A DNA stretch of 64,000 nt from positions 3,713,001-3,777,000 of the forward strand of contig NZ_CP050137.1 in NCBI RefSeq assembly GCF_013344685.1. Reading direction: 5' to 3'. Origin of the DNA: Sphingomonas sp. CL5.1 (GTDB taxonomy: Bacteria; Pseudomonadota; Alphaproteobacteria; Sphingomonadales; Sphingomonadaceae). Shown piece by piece: positions 9,215 through 16,178 of the stretch. The notes beneath the pieces were generated by a model. That model was not told where the DNA came from, ran no database searches, and saw only the letters and a list, made by a program, of their open reading frames with translations. The position numbers were made by a program, and so were the translations under genes. The first letter of the stretch is position 1. Every line of letters begins with the position of its first letter.

Positions 9215-11673
9215 GCCGCGCGCCGCCCCTGCGTCGCCAGCAACTGATCGACGATCATCATGCCGACGTCGTTCTGCCACAGCCACAGGCCGTTGGCCTG
9301 GCCGACGAAGCTCGCCTCGCCGCCCAGCCGGCCCCACGGCACGAAGCCCGCCGCCAGCCCGATGCCATAGAGGCCGGGGACCGCCGCGCCGCCGGCATCG
9401 AGCACGCGGCAATGGCGATCGACCATCGCCCGCCCCTCGTCCGCCGCCAGCGCGAGCGGCGTGCCGTCGAACCGCTCGACCGGCAGCGCGCGGGGGCGAT
9501 AGCCTAGCGCGGCGATCGCGAGGTCCGCGCCCGCGATGATCTCCCGCGCGCGCGCCTCATCGTCGCCGATGCGATGGAGCGCGACGCGCGGGTCCGGCGT
9601 GCGCCCGTCCACGCCCAGCATCCGCAGCACCAGGTCGCGCGCCTCCAGCCGGAAGCCGGCGAGGCGATAGACGAAGCCGGAGACGGGGCAGATGTCGTCC
9701 GGCCCGAAATCGGTGAAATTCTCCGCCGCCGCCGCCTCGACCGAATGGTAGAAGGGGCGCAGCGGCCGGCGATGCAGCAAGGTGATCGCGCCGGCGCCGA
9801 GCGGCAGCGCCGGCTGCTTCTTGAGCAGCAGCGCGACGGTGGCGAGCGCGCTGGTCGATCCGCCGATCACCGCGATGCGCGGCGCGCGGACGTCGCCGAT
9901 GAGATCGGCCACCTTCTCGAAGCCGCCAGTGGAGAGCACGTCGTCGGACTGGACGAGCCGGTGCCGCGCCAGTTCCGGCAGCGGCGCGCCGGCGACACGC
10001 TGCGCCACCAGCCGATCGAGCGGCTGATGCCCACCGGTGGCGATCACCACGTTGCGCGCGATCCGCTCATGCTCCATGCCGCTCGCCACGTCGCGGACGC
10101 GCGCGCGCCACAGCCCGTCGCCATCGCGGCGGATCGCGATCACCTCATGCCCGGTCAGCACCGTCCCGCCATGTTCGGCGACAAGGCGGTGAAGCCGGTC
10201 CCCCGTGGCGCGGAGCAACGGGCCTACCTCGGCAAGCGGCACGCCGAGTGCGTCGCGATAGCCGTCCACGGTGCGCGCCGCGGGATGGCCGGCGAGCGCG
10301 GCGATTTCGGGATAAGGATTGTCGACCACCGCGCTGAGGAAGGTCTGCGCGGTCGAATCCGAGGTGATGGCATAGCGGCCGAGCTGCCCGCCGCCGATCG
10401 CCCGGTCGCGTTCGACCAGCACCAGGCCCGGCGCCAGCGTCGCGAGCAGGCCCTGTTTGCTGGCTGCGGTAAGCAAGGCGGTGCCGGCCGGGCCGCCGCC
10501 GACCACCAAGGTCTCGGCGATGCGCGGCGGTTCCGAGACGGAAACGACGTGCGGGGCGGCGCAGGCGCGATCGAGCGCCGCGATCACTCGCTCCGCATCC
10601 GCCGCCGTCATCGCATCGTGGAGCGGCAGCGAGAGGATGCGTCCGGCGATATCGTCGGCGACCGGCGTCGGCTCGATCGTCGCCACCTGCCGCACCCACG
10701 GCTGCTGGCCAATATGCGGGCTGAAATATTGCCCGGTGCCGATTCCCTCCGCGTCCAGGGCCGCCGCGACGCGCGCGCGATCCGCGCCGCGCGGCAGCAA
10801 TAACTGGAAGAAGCCCAGAGCCTGCCGCCCCGCCGGCGCGGGCTGGGTCGCATAGCGCCCGCCGATCGCTGTGCGATAGGCGGCGGCGACCCGCTCGCGC
10901 GCGGCGCAGGTCGCCCCGAACGTCTCCAGCTTGGCATTGGCGATCGCGGCGAGCACTTCGGGCAGCTTGGCGTTGAGGCCGGGGACGCTGGCGCTGCGCG
11001 CGCCGGCGAAGCCGAAATTGGCCATCGCGCGCAGCCGCTCGATCGTGTCACGGTCGCCGCAATGGATCAGCCCACCCTCGGCCACCGCGAAGGGCTTGGT
11101 CGCGTGCATCGAGAACACCACCGGGAAAGGCGCGCCCGCGCCGAACGCCCGCCCATCCGCATCGCTCGTGCCGAGCGAGGCGGCGGCGTCGATCACCACC
11201 TTCACCTCATGTCGCTTCGCCAACCAGGCATAGCGTTCAAGGTCGATCGCACGGCCGAACGCGGCATAGGGCACCAGCGCCGCGATCCGATCGCCATGCT
11301 GGTGCAGCAGCCGCTCCTCCGCCGCCGCGCAGGCGGTCCAGTCGGTCGGGTCGATATCGCACACCAAAGGTGTCAGCCCCGCCCACCATGCCGCCTGCGC
11401 GGTGGCGGCGAAGGTCAGCGCGGGCATCACCGCATAGCGGCCGTTCGCCTCCCCCACCGCATCCTTGAGCGCGAGCATCAGCCCCAGCGTCGCGTTGGTG
11501 ACGGTGAGGCACGCGCCCTCTCCGCCGAACAGCCGCGCCGCCGCTTCCTGCTCGAAGCGGCGCGCCTCCGGGCCGAAATTGCTGTAGATGCCGGAAGCCT
11601 CGATCCGCTCCAGCGCGGGCTTGTAGTCCGCCAGGCGCGGCGGATTGGGCACGATCAGGGGTAGGCGCTGCAT
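9211..11673 (-). CDS. Fusion of DegT/DnrJ/EryC1/StrS aminotransferase and FAD/NAD(P)-dependent oxidoreductase
   Basis: An uninterrupted 820-aa frame holding two enzymes. Residues 1 to about 372 are a DegT-family fold-I PLP enzyme: VIDAAAS gives the pyridine-nitrogen Asp162, and FSMHATKPFAVAEGG gives the Schiff-base Lys193. Residues from about 386 to 820 are a flavoprotein: FAD motif VVGGGPAGTALLTAA (390-404), an ATG-type motif VIATGGHQP (543-551), and a second nucleotide-binding motif VIGGSTSALA (602-611). This resembles class B or N-hydroxylating flavin monooxygenases in layout. DegT enzymes usually aminate keto-sugars; the oxidoreductase could act on the resulting amine. That sequence of reactions is inference. 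A glycosyltransferase follows with a 4-bp overlap. The ATG sits 5 nt after a hairpin with AGGA in its loop. Confidence 0.85.
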   Translation of the reverse strand: MQRLPLIVPNPPRLADYKPALERIEASGIYSNFGPEARRFEQEAAARLFGGEGACLTVTNATLGLMLALKDAVGEANGRYAVMPALTFAATAQAAWWAGLTPLVCDIDPTDWTACAAAEERLLHQHGDRIAALVPYAAFGRAIDLERYAWLAKRHEVKVVIDAAASLGTSDADGRAFGAGAPFPVVFSMHATKPFAVAEGGLIHCGDRDTIERLRAMANFGFAGARSASVPGLNAKLPEVLAAIANAKLETFGATCAARERVAAAYRTAIGGRYATQPAPAGRQALGFFQLLLPRGADRARVAAALDAEGIGTGQYFSPHIGQQPWVRQVATIEPTPVADDIAGRILSLPLHDAMTAADAERVIAALDRACAAPHVVSVSEPPRIAETLVVGGGPAGTALLTAASKQGLLATLAPGLVLVERDRAIGGGQLGRYAITSDSTAQTFLSAVVDNPYPEIAALAGHPAARTVDGYRDALGVPLAEVGPLLRATGDRLHRLVAEHGGTVLTGHEVIAIRRDGDGLWRARVRDVASGMEHERIARNVVIATGGHQPLDRLVAQRVAGAPLPELARHRLVQSDDVLSTGGFEKVADLIGDVRAPRIAVIGGSTSALATVALLLKKQPALPLGAGAITLLHRRPLRPFYHSVEAAAAENFTDFGPDDICPVSGFVYRLAGFRLEARDLVLRMLGVDGRTPDPRVALHRIGDDEARAREIIAGADLAIAALGYRPRALPVERFDGTPLALAADEGRAMVDRHCRVLDAGGAAVPGLYGIGLAAGFVPWGRLGGEASFVGQANGLWLWQNDVGMMIVDQLLATQGRRAA

Positions 11674-11678
11674 CGGTC

Positions 11679-11696
11679 GGGCGAATCCTTTCGCCC
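11679..11696 (-). promoter_or_regulatory. Hairpin presenting the ribosome-binding site of the fusion gene
   Basis: In the mRNA sense, GGGCGAA (11696-11690), loop AGGA (11689-11686) and TTCGCCC (11685-11679) form a perfect 7-bp stem with a tetraloop, 5 nt before the ATG at 11673. The only good Shine-Dalgarno match is in the loop. In linear form it is 12 nt from the ATG, which is long; folding would shorten the effective distance. A role in translational control is inference. Confidence 0.4.
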
Positions 11697-11774
11697 CGCT
11701 GATGCAACGACCCGTCCTAAGGAGCGGTTAGCGGAAGATCATTTCCCGATCATTCGCATCCGCGCCGGAGGTTT

Positions 11775-12074
11775 TCACCGCCGGTCGAACGCTTCCAGCT
11801 CATAGGCGATCGATGCCTCGACCAGCGCATCCCACAACGCCGCGATCGCGTCGCCCGGCATCCCGGCGGCGACTGCGGCGGCGCGGGCGTTGGCGATCAC
11901 CTGCGCCTTGCGCGCCTCGTCGCGCACCGCGCCGCGCGCCGGCTTGATCCGCGCGGCGGCGTCCATATAGTCGAAACGGCGGCGCAGCAGCGCGACAAGC
12001 TCGCGATCGACCTGATCGACGCCCGCGCGCACCTCGGCCATCGTGTTGCATTGCGATCCGGGAAGGATGGTCAT
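11775..12074 (-). CDS. Chorismate mutase, AroQ/PchB type
   Basis: A 99-aa all-helical protein of the AroQ fold. It begins with AEVRAGVDQVDRELVALLRRRFDYMDAAARIK, carrying the conserved early Arg and the D-R-LV-LL-R pattern of helix 1, followed by the KAQVIANARAAA helix and an ALWDALVEASIAYE ending. It converts chorismate to prephenate (Phe/Tyr route); the isochorismate pyruvate-lyase subfamily (PchB) has the same fold and cannot be excluded. It stands 101 bp upstream of the fusion gene on the same strand, so co-transcription is possible, but the gap and the RBS hairpin suggest separate control. Confidence 0.85.
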   Translation of the reverse strand: MTILPGSQCNTMAEVRAGVDQVDRELVALLRRRFDYMDAAARIKPARGAVRDEARKAQVIANARAAAVAAGMPGDAIAALWDALVEASIAYELEAFDRR

Positions 12075-12112
12075 GGCGCGTGCTGTGGCGAGGGCGAGCG
12101 CTCCTGTCCAGC

Positions 12113-12141
12113 TTGACTCGCGTGCCCCGCCCCGCTAGGCG
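12113..12141 (+). promoter_or_regulatory. Candidate promoter of rpsD
   Basis: TTGACT (12113-12118) followed after 17 bp by TAGGCG (12136-12141). The -10 match is poor. It would leave an untranslated leader of about 105 nt before the rpsD ATG, long enough for ribosomal-protein feedback control, but I identify no specific S4 binding structure in it. Confidence 0.32.
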
Positions 12142-12255
12142 CGCGCCTTCGCAATCGGCCCCGTATCCCCGGTGAAGCGGTGGCCCTGCGTTTCCATGAG
12201 CGAAGCGTCAGAGCGATACCGGGATGAACGTCGTTCGCAGATTGAAGGAAAGATC

Positions 12256-12870
12256 ATGTCGAAGCGCAGCAGCGCCAAGTACAAGCTCGACCGCCGGATG
12301 GGCGAGAACATCTGGGGTCGCCCGAAGAGCCCGGTCAACAAGCGCGAATACGGCCCCGGCCAGCACGGCCAGCGCCGCAAGGGCAAGATGTCCGACTATG
12401 GCATCCAGCTTCGCGCCAAGCAGAAGCTGAAGGGCTATTACGGCGACGTGACGGAAAAGCAGTTCCGCCACGCCTATGACGAGGCCGCCCGCATGAAGGG
12501 TGACACCTCGCAGAACCTGATCGGCTTGCTCGAGCGCCGTCTGGACATGATCGTCTATCGCGCCAAGTTCGCGCCGACGATCTTCGCCGCGCGCCAGCTC
12601 GTCAGCCACGGGCACATCTACGTCAACGGCGTGAAGTGCAACATCGCCTCGCGCCGCGTGTCGCTCAACGACGAGATCACGCTGGGCAAGAAGGCGCAGG
12701 AAATGGCGCTGGTGATGGAGGCGCAGGGCCTCGCCGAGCGCGAAGTGCCCGATTACGTCGCGCAGGACGGCACCGCCAAGGTGACCTTCATCCGCGTGCC
12801 GACGCTGGACGAGGTGCCCTATCCGGTGAAGATGGAGCCGAACCTGGTCGTCGAGTTCTACTCGCGCTGA
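12256..12870 (+). CDS. rpsD: 30S ribosomal protein S4
   Basis: A 204-aa protein with the standard S4 organisation: an N-terminal arm [20 protein letters not shown], the helical ribosomal S4 domain, and the S4 RNA-binding domain [20 protein letters not shown] followed by [16 protein letters not shown]. It binds 16S rRNA early in 30S assembly. ATG 12256 is preceded by GAAGGAAAGATC, a good ribosome-binding site; an open frame starting at 12172 adds residues foreign to the family. As in sphingomonads generally it is a single-gene unit, closed by a clear intrinsic terminator. Confidence 0.97.
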   Translation: MSKRSSAKYKLDRRMGENIWGRPKSPVNKREYGPGQHGQRRKGKMSDYGIQLRAKQKLKGYYGDVTEKQFRHAYDEAARMKGDTSQNLIGLLERRLDMIVYRAKFAPTIFAARQLVSHGHIYVNGVKCNIASRRVSLNDEITLGKKAQEMALVMEAQGLAEREVPDYVAQDGTAKVTFIRVPTLDEVPYPVKMEPNLVVEFYSR

Positions 12871-12892
12871 CCGATCGGCTCACGGGCAAGCG

Positions 12893-12925
12893 AAAGGGCG
12901 GCTCCGGCGACGGGGCCGCCCTTTT
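12893..12925 (+). terminator. Intrinsic terminator of rpsD
   Basis: AAAGGGCGGC (12893-12902) pairs perfectly with GCCGCCCTTT (12915-12924) around a 12-nt loop, with the stem running into TTTT. This is a textbook Rho-independent terminator 22 bp after the rpsD stop. Confidence 0.85.
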
Positions 12926-12962
12926 CGTATCTACATGCCGCCCGATCGGATAAGGCGGCGCG

Positions 12963-13682
12963 ATGGACAATATCGTCATCCTCACCGGCGCGGGCATCTC
13001 GGCGGAGAGTGGGCTCGCCACCTTTCGCGGGCCGGGCGGCTTGTGGGAAGGGCATCGTGTCGAGGACGTCTGCACGCCCGAGGCGCTGGCGCGCGACGCG
13101 GCACTGGTGCATCGCTTCTATGACGAGCGGCGCGCGGCGCTGGGGCGGGTTGCGCCCAATCCGGCGCATGTGGCGCTGGCGCGGCTCGATCGCGAATGGC
13201 CGGGCGGGCTGCTGATCGTCACCCAGAATGTCGACGACCTGCACGAGCGCGCCGGGGCACGGCGGATGCTGCACATGCACGGCGAGCTGAACTCGGCGCT
13301 ATGCGCTTCGTGCGGCACGAGGCGGGCATGGGAAGGAAGCCTGCCGCCGGGGACGACATGCGGCGATTGCGGTTCCCCAACGCTGCGGCCGGACATCGTG
13401 TTCTTCGGCGAGATGCCCTATCGCATGGACGCGATCGAGCGAGCGCTGTCGGATTGCGACCTGTTCGTGTCGATCGGCACCTCGGGCGCGGTCTATCCGG
13501 CGGCCGGCTTCGTGCGGACCGCGCGCTATCACGGCGCGGCGACGCTGGAGCTGAACCTCGAACGCTCCGCCGGCAGCGCGTGGTTCGGCGAGACGCGGCT
13601 CGGGCCGGCATCCGAACTGGTGCCGGCGTGGGTGGACGAGGTGCTTGCTCAATCCACCCAGTCGAGCCCGATGTCGCGATAG
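12963..13682 (+). CDS. cobB: NAD-dependent protein deacylase, sirtuin (CobB type)
   Basis: A 239-aa sirtuin. NAD-binding motifs are GAGISAESGLATFRG (9-23) and TQNVDDLHERAG (87-98); the catalytic His is His106 in MHGEL. A zinc ribbon uses Cys114, Cys117, Cys133 and Cys136. Tyr53 and Arg56 in RFYDERR match the Y-x-x-R pair that marks class III (SIRT5/CobB) sirtuins able to remove succinyl and malonyl groups, so desuccinylase activity is likely. Known bacterial targets include acetyl-CoA synthetase, whose gene is also in this window (acs). Its end overlaps the convergent era gene by 34 bp. Confidence 0.93.
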   Translation: MDNIVILTGAGISAESGLATFRGPGGLWEGHRVEDVCTPEALARDAALVHRFYDERRAALGRVAPNPAHVALARLDREWPGGLLIVTQNVDDLHERAGARRMLHMHGELNSALCASCGTRRAWEGSLPPGTTCGDCGSPTLRPDIVFFGEMPYRMDAIERALSDCDLFVSIGTSGAVYPAAGFVRTARYHGAATLELNLERSAGSAWFGETRLGPASELVPAWVDEVLAQSTQSSPMSR

Positions 13683-14542
13683 ACGCCGCGATCCTCGTCC
13701 CAGCCCGGCTTTACCTTTACGTGCAGGTAAAGATGCACCGGCCGGTCGAGCAACGCCGCCAGCTCCAGCCGTGCCTTCGCGCCGATCTCGCGGATGCGGC
13801 TACCGCCCTTGCCGAGCACGATCGCCCGCTGGCTGGCGCGCTCGACGAGGATCTGCTGGTGAATCTCGGCCGAGCCGTCCTCGCGATCGACGAATTTCTC
13901 CGTCTCGATCGTGCTGGCATAGGGCAGTTCGGCATGGAGCTGGAGATAGAGCTGCTCGCGCGTCACCTCCGCCGCCAGCGCGCGCTCGGTCGCGTCGGAA
14001 ACCTGATCCTCGGGATAATGCCACGGCCCCTTCGGCATCGCGCGGGCCAGCGCGCGCTTCAGTTCGGGCACCCCGTCACCCGTGGCGGCGCTGACGAAGA
14101 AGGTCTCCGCGAAATCGGCGAGCGCGTTGAGCTTCTCGGCATGGGCGAGCAGGCGCGGCTTGTCCGCCAGATCGACCTTGTTGAGGATCAGGAACTTCGG
14201 CTCGCGCCGCTCGGCGAGCCGCTCCGCGATCTCGACCACCTTGGGCGCGAGGCCGCCCTTGGCGTCCACCACGAAGGCGAGCACGTCCGCCCCCTCCGCC
14301 CCGCCCCATGCGGCGGCGACCATCGCGCGGTCGAGCCGGCGCTTGGGATCGAAGATGCCCGGAGTATCGACCAGCAGGAGCTGCGTGTCGCCCTCGATCG
14401 CGACGCCCATCAGCCGCGTGCGCGTGGTCTGCGCCTTGGGGCTGACGATCGCCACCTTCTGCCCGACCAGCGCGTTGACGAGCGTCGACTTGCCCGCGTT
14501 GGGCGCGCCGACCACGGCGATCAGGCCGCAGGACTGGGTCAT
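13649..14542 (-). CDS. era: GTPase Era
   Basis: A 297-aa protein with an N-terminal GTPase domain and a C-terminal KH RNA-binding domain. G1 is GAPNAGKST, G3 VDTPG, G4 NKVD; the KH loop is visible in VLGKGGSRIREIGAKAR. Era binds the 3' end of 16S rRNA and monitors 30S maturation at the inner membrane. It is the last gene of the lepB-rnc-era operon, an order conserved in proteobacteria. The start overlaps the rnc stop by 4 bp (ATGA). Confidence 0.97.
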   Translation of the reverse strand: MTQSCGLIAVVGAPNAGKSTLVNALVGQKVAIVSPKAQTTRTRLMGVAIEGDTQLLLVDTPGIFDPKRRLDRAMVAAAWGGAEGADVLAFVVDAKGGLAPKVVEIAERLAERREPKFLILNKVDLADKPRLLAHAEKLNALADFAETFFVSAATGDGVPELKRALARAMPKGPWHYPEDQVSDATERALAAEVTREQLYLQLHAELPYASTIETEKFVDREDGSAEIHQQILVERASQRAIVLGKGGSRIREIGAKARLELAALLDRPVHLYLHVKVKPGWDEDRGVYRDIGLDWVD

Positions 14543-15258
14543 CGCGATTTCACCTTCTCCAGCAGCATCCGCGCCGCCGCCGTCTCGGCCTCCTGCTTGC
14601 TCCCGCCTTCGGCCAGCGCCTCCACCAGCTTGGGGATCATCGCCTTCACCGTGAAGCGCGGGGCATGACCGGGCCCGGAACGGTCGACGATCTCATAGAC
14701 CGGCGGCTTGCGCTGGTGCGCGGCGGCCCATTCCTGCAACGCCGATTTGGGATGCTGAGGCGCGGAAGTGTCGGCGGTGATGCGTGCCGCCCACAAGCGG
14801 CGGATCGCGCCGCACGCCGCTTCCAGCCCGGCATCGCGATAGAGCGCGCCGAGCAGCCCCTCCATCACGTCGCCCAGCACGTTGTCGCTGTCGCTCGCGC
14901 CGTCGTCACGCGCCTGCTTGCCGAGCCGTAGCCGTGCCGGCACGCCCAGCCCGCGCGCCACCTCCGCGCAGACCGCGCCCGTCACCAGCGCGTTATAGCG
15001 TTTCGACAGGGCGCCTTCCGGCTCGCCGGGAAAACGCTCGTAAAGCCATTCCGCCATCACGAGGCCGAGCACGCGATCGCCGAGGAACTCCAGCCGCTCG
15101 TAATTGGCGTCGGAGCGGCTGCCGTGCGTCAGCGCGCGCTCGTAATCGGCAAGGTCGGCCGGGCGATGGCCGAGCGTATCGGCGATCCAGCCGGCGAGAT
15201 CGTCGGAAACGCTCAGAATCCGCCCCCGATCCGGCTCCAGCGCGCCGCCGTCACCCAT
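14539..15258 (-). CDS. rnc: Ribonuclease III
   Basis: Catalytic domain first, with the signature ERLEFLGDRVLGL carrying the acidic metal-binding residues and the later DVMEGLLGALYRDAG, then a C-terminal double-stranded RNA-binding domain (ALQEWAAAHQRKPPVYE...). It cleaves double-stranded RNA in rRNA precursors and regulatory duplexes. The start is uncertain. The ATG at 15258 lies inside lepB without a ribosome-binding site. A CTG at 15216 overlaps the lepB stop in the CTGA manner, has GGGGGCGG just upstream, and would give 225 aa, a more usual length for the family. Middle gene of lepB-rnc-era. Confidence 0.93.
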   Translation of the reverse strand: MGDGGALEPDRGRILSVSDDLAGWIADTLGHRPADLADYERALTHGSRSDANYERLEFLGDRVLGLVMAEWLYERFPGEPEGALSKRYNALVTGAVCAEVARGLGVPARLRLGKQARDDGASDSDNVLGDVMEGLLGALYRDAGLEAACGAIRRLWAARITADTSAPQHPKSALQEWAAAHQRKPPVYEIVDRSGPGHAPRFTVKAMIPKLVEALAEGGSKQEAETAAARMLLEKVKSR

Positions 15259-16067
15259 GTCCACGGCAGGAACCAGTTGGCCGAGCCATCGGTCGACCAG
15301 AAGATCACCACGGCCTTGCCCTCGATATTCTCCATCGGGACATAGCCGAAGCCGCCCGACGCCTGACTGAAGCGGCTGTCCTCCGAATTGTCGCGATTGT
15401 CGCCCATCAGGAAGACACGGCCGGCGGGCACGGTGAACAGCTCGGTATCGTCGGCGATCGTCTGCCCCATGTCGAGCACCTCATAGGAGCGCCCGCCCGG
15501 CAACGTCTCGCGGAAGCGCGGATAGCGGCACACTGGCTTACCGTTCGCCACATCTTGGAACTGCGCCATGCACTTGTCCGCGCCGTAATTGGGGGTGAGC
15601 GGCACGACGAAATCGGCGATGCGCTGCTTCGGCACCGCCCGCCCGTTGAGGATCAGCACGCCGCCCTTCATCTGGATCGTGTCGCCGGGCAGGCCGATCA
15701 CCCGTTTGATGACGTCATGGTCATTGACCGGCGGGCCACGGAACACCACCGTGTCGCCGCGTGTCGGCGTGCCGCCGAACACCCGCCCCGGAATCGGTGG
15801 GAAGCCGAACGGGAAGGACCAGCGCGAATAGCCGAAGTTCCACTTCGAGACGAACAGATAGTCGCCGATCAGCAGGCGCGGCAGCATCGATTCCGAGGGG
15901 ATCGAATAAGGCGCGAACAGGAAGCTGCGGAACAGCCATACGATGATCGCCAGCTTGACGAGGAAGCGGAGCGTGTCGCCCGTCTCCGATCTCTTCGCCG
16001 GCGGGGCGGTGGACGCCTTGCCGATCGGCTGCGGGATATCGTCGGGCGGGGTGTCCTGTTCGGCCAT
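15213..16067 (-). CDS. lepB: Signal peptidase I
   Basis: A 284-aa membrane-anchored serine-lysine protease that removes signal peptides from exported proteins. A polar N-terminus is followed by one transmembrane helix (LAIIVWLFRSFLFAPYSIP). Catalytic Ser60 lies in IPSESMLPRL (box B), and the general base is Lys121 in VIKRVIGLPGD (box D). Box E, GDNRDNSEDSR, is also present. ATG 16067 (MAEQDTPP) is chosen; an in-frame TTG at 16103 exists, but the added residues are not typical. First gene of the operon with rnc and era. Confidence 0.95.
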   Translation of the reverse strand: MAEQDTPPDDIPQPIGKASTAPPAKRSETGDTLRFLVKLAIIVWLFRSFLFAPYSIPSESMLPRLLIGDYLFVSKWNFGYSRWSFPFGFPPIPGRVFGGTPTRGDTVVFRGPPVNDHDVIKRVIGLPGDTIQMKGGVLILNGRAVPKQRIADFVVPLTPNYGADKCMAQFQDVANGKPVCRYPRFRETLPGGRSYEVLDMGQTIADDTELFTVPAGRVFLMGDNRDNSEDSRFSQASGGFGYVPMENIEGKAVVIFWSTDGSANWFLPWTWVTAARWSRIGGGF

Positions 16068-16178
16068 GAAGCGCGGCGTCGCCCAAGCCCGCCTCCACGT
16101 CAAGCCGCTGGCGCGCGGAACACGGGGGCGGTAACGGCTGTTCGCTTCTTTTCGGAACGTTCACACAGGAAACGGAAC

